Below, piece by piece: positions 13,607 through 13,674 of a DNA stretch of 13,674 nucleotides. The notes beneath the pieces were generated by a model. The model was not told where the DNA came from, made no database searches, and was given only the letters and a program-made list of their open reading frames with translations. This stretch comes from JBATTK01 sp049670505 (GTDB lineage Bacteria > Bacteroidota > Bacteroidia > Flavobacteriales > Flavobacteriaceae), in assembly GCA_049670505.1 (NCBI GenBank), contig JBATTK010000185.1, positions 1 to 13,674 of the forward strand, given 5' to 3'. A program made the translations under genes and the position numbers. Position 1 is the stretch's first letter, and the number at the start of each line of letters is the position of its first letter.

Positions 13607-13674
13607 TGGCAAATGGTTTAATTTATAGAAAACATTTTGTTACCATAGTACGGTTAATGAAAGCTATGATATAT

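Noticed and set aside
1..13674. tRNA, rRNA, insertion sequence, phage or defence genes
   Set aside because: None seen on either strand; all sizeable frames are explained by metabolic, envelope or regulatory genes, and the gene-free gaps hold only repeats.

Overview
The window reads as ordinary chromosomal sequence from a member of the Bacteroidota, almost certainly the family Flavobacteriaceae. Three things point there. PurL is the single-chain ~1220-residue form with the ETHNFPT motif. Matches to the Bacteroidota promoter -7 element TAnnTTTG lie ahead of several genes. The short ECF sigma / one-helix anti-sigma / small periplasmic protein trio is typical of that group. The genus cannot be settled from the sequence alone.

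Layout. (1) 1-1762, minus: nearly complete long-chain acyl-CoA synthetase, cut by the left window edge a few residues before its end. (2) 1763-2337: gene-free stretch with a duplicated repeat module, degenerate TGnnTAC heptads and a large palindromic element. (3) 7161 to 2338, minus: compact run of purL (purine synthesis), a Tat-exported DinB-fold protein and a GNAT acetyltransferase, with gaps of 26 and 13 bases, probably one transcript. (4) 7339-8946, plus: exported M20-family amidohydrolase resembling AbgB, divergent from purL across 177 bases that hold a 9-bp-arm dyad. (5) 10176 to 8965, minus: RsmB/NOP-type RNA (cytosine-5) methyltransferase, convergent with the amidohydrolase; both stop codons lie in one hairpin. 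(6) 10247-11275, plus: lipoprotein with four Asp-box (BNR) repeats, expressed from a promoter that overlaps the methyltransferase promoter region. (7) 11678 to 11331, minus: small basic exported protein with an internal duplication, sharing a strong hairpin terminator with the lipoprotein. (8) 11679-12014: gene-free stretch with a second member of the palindromic repeat family. (9) 13569 to 12015, minus: ECF sigma factor, membrane anti-sigma-like protein and a CpxP-like periplasmic protein, probably a small envelope-sensing unit.

Most genes are core metabolism or housekeeping. I see no phage, insertion sequence, CRISPR array, tRNA, rRNA or defence system. The parts most worth a second look are the two repeat-bearing intergenic regions, the ECF trio with its non-ATG sigma start and upstream hairpin, the divergent regulatory regions, and the Glu-for-Cys change at a metal-ligand position of the amidohydrolase. 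I did not find a clearly new biological system here.
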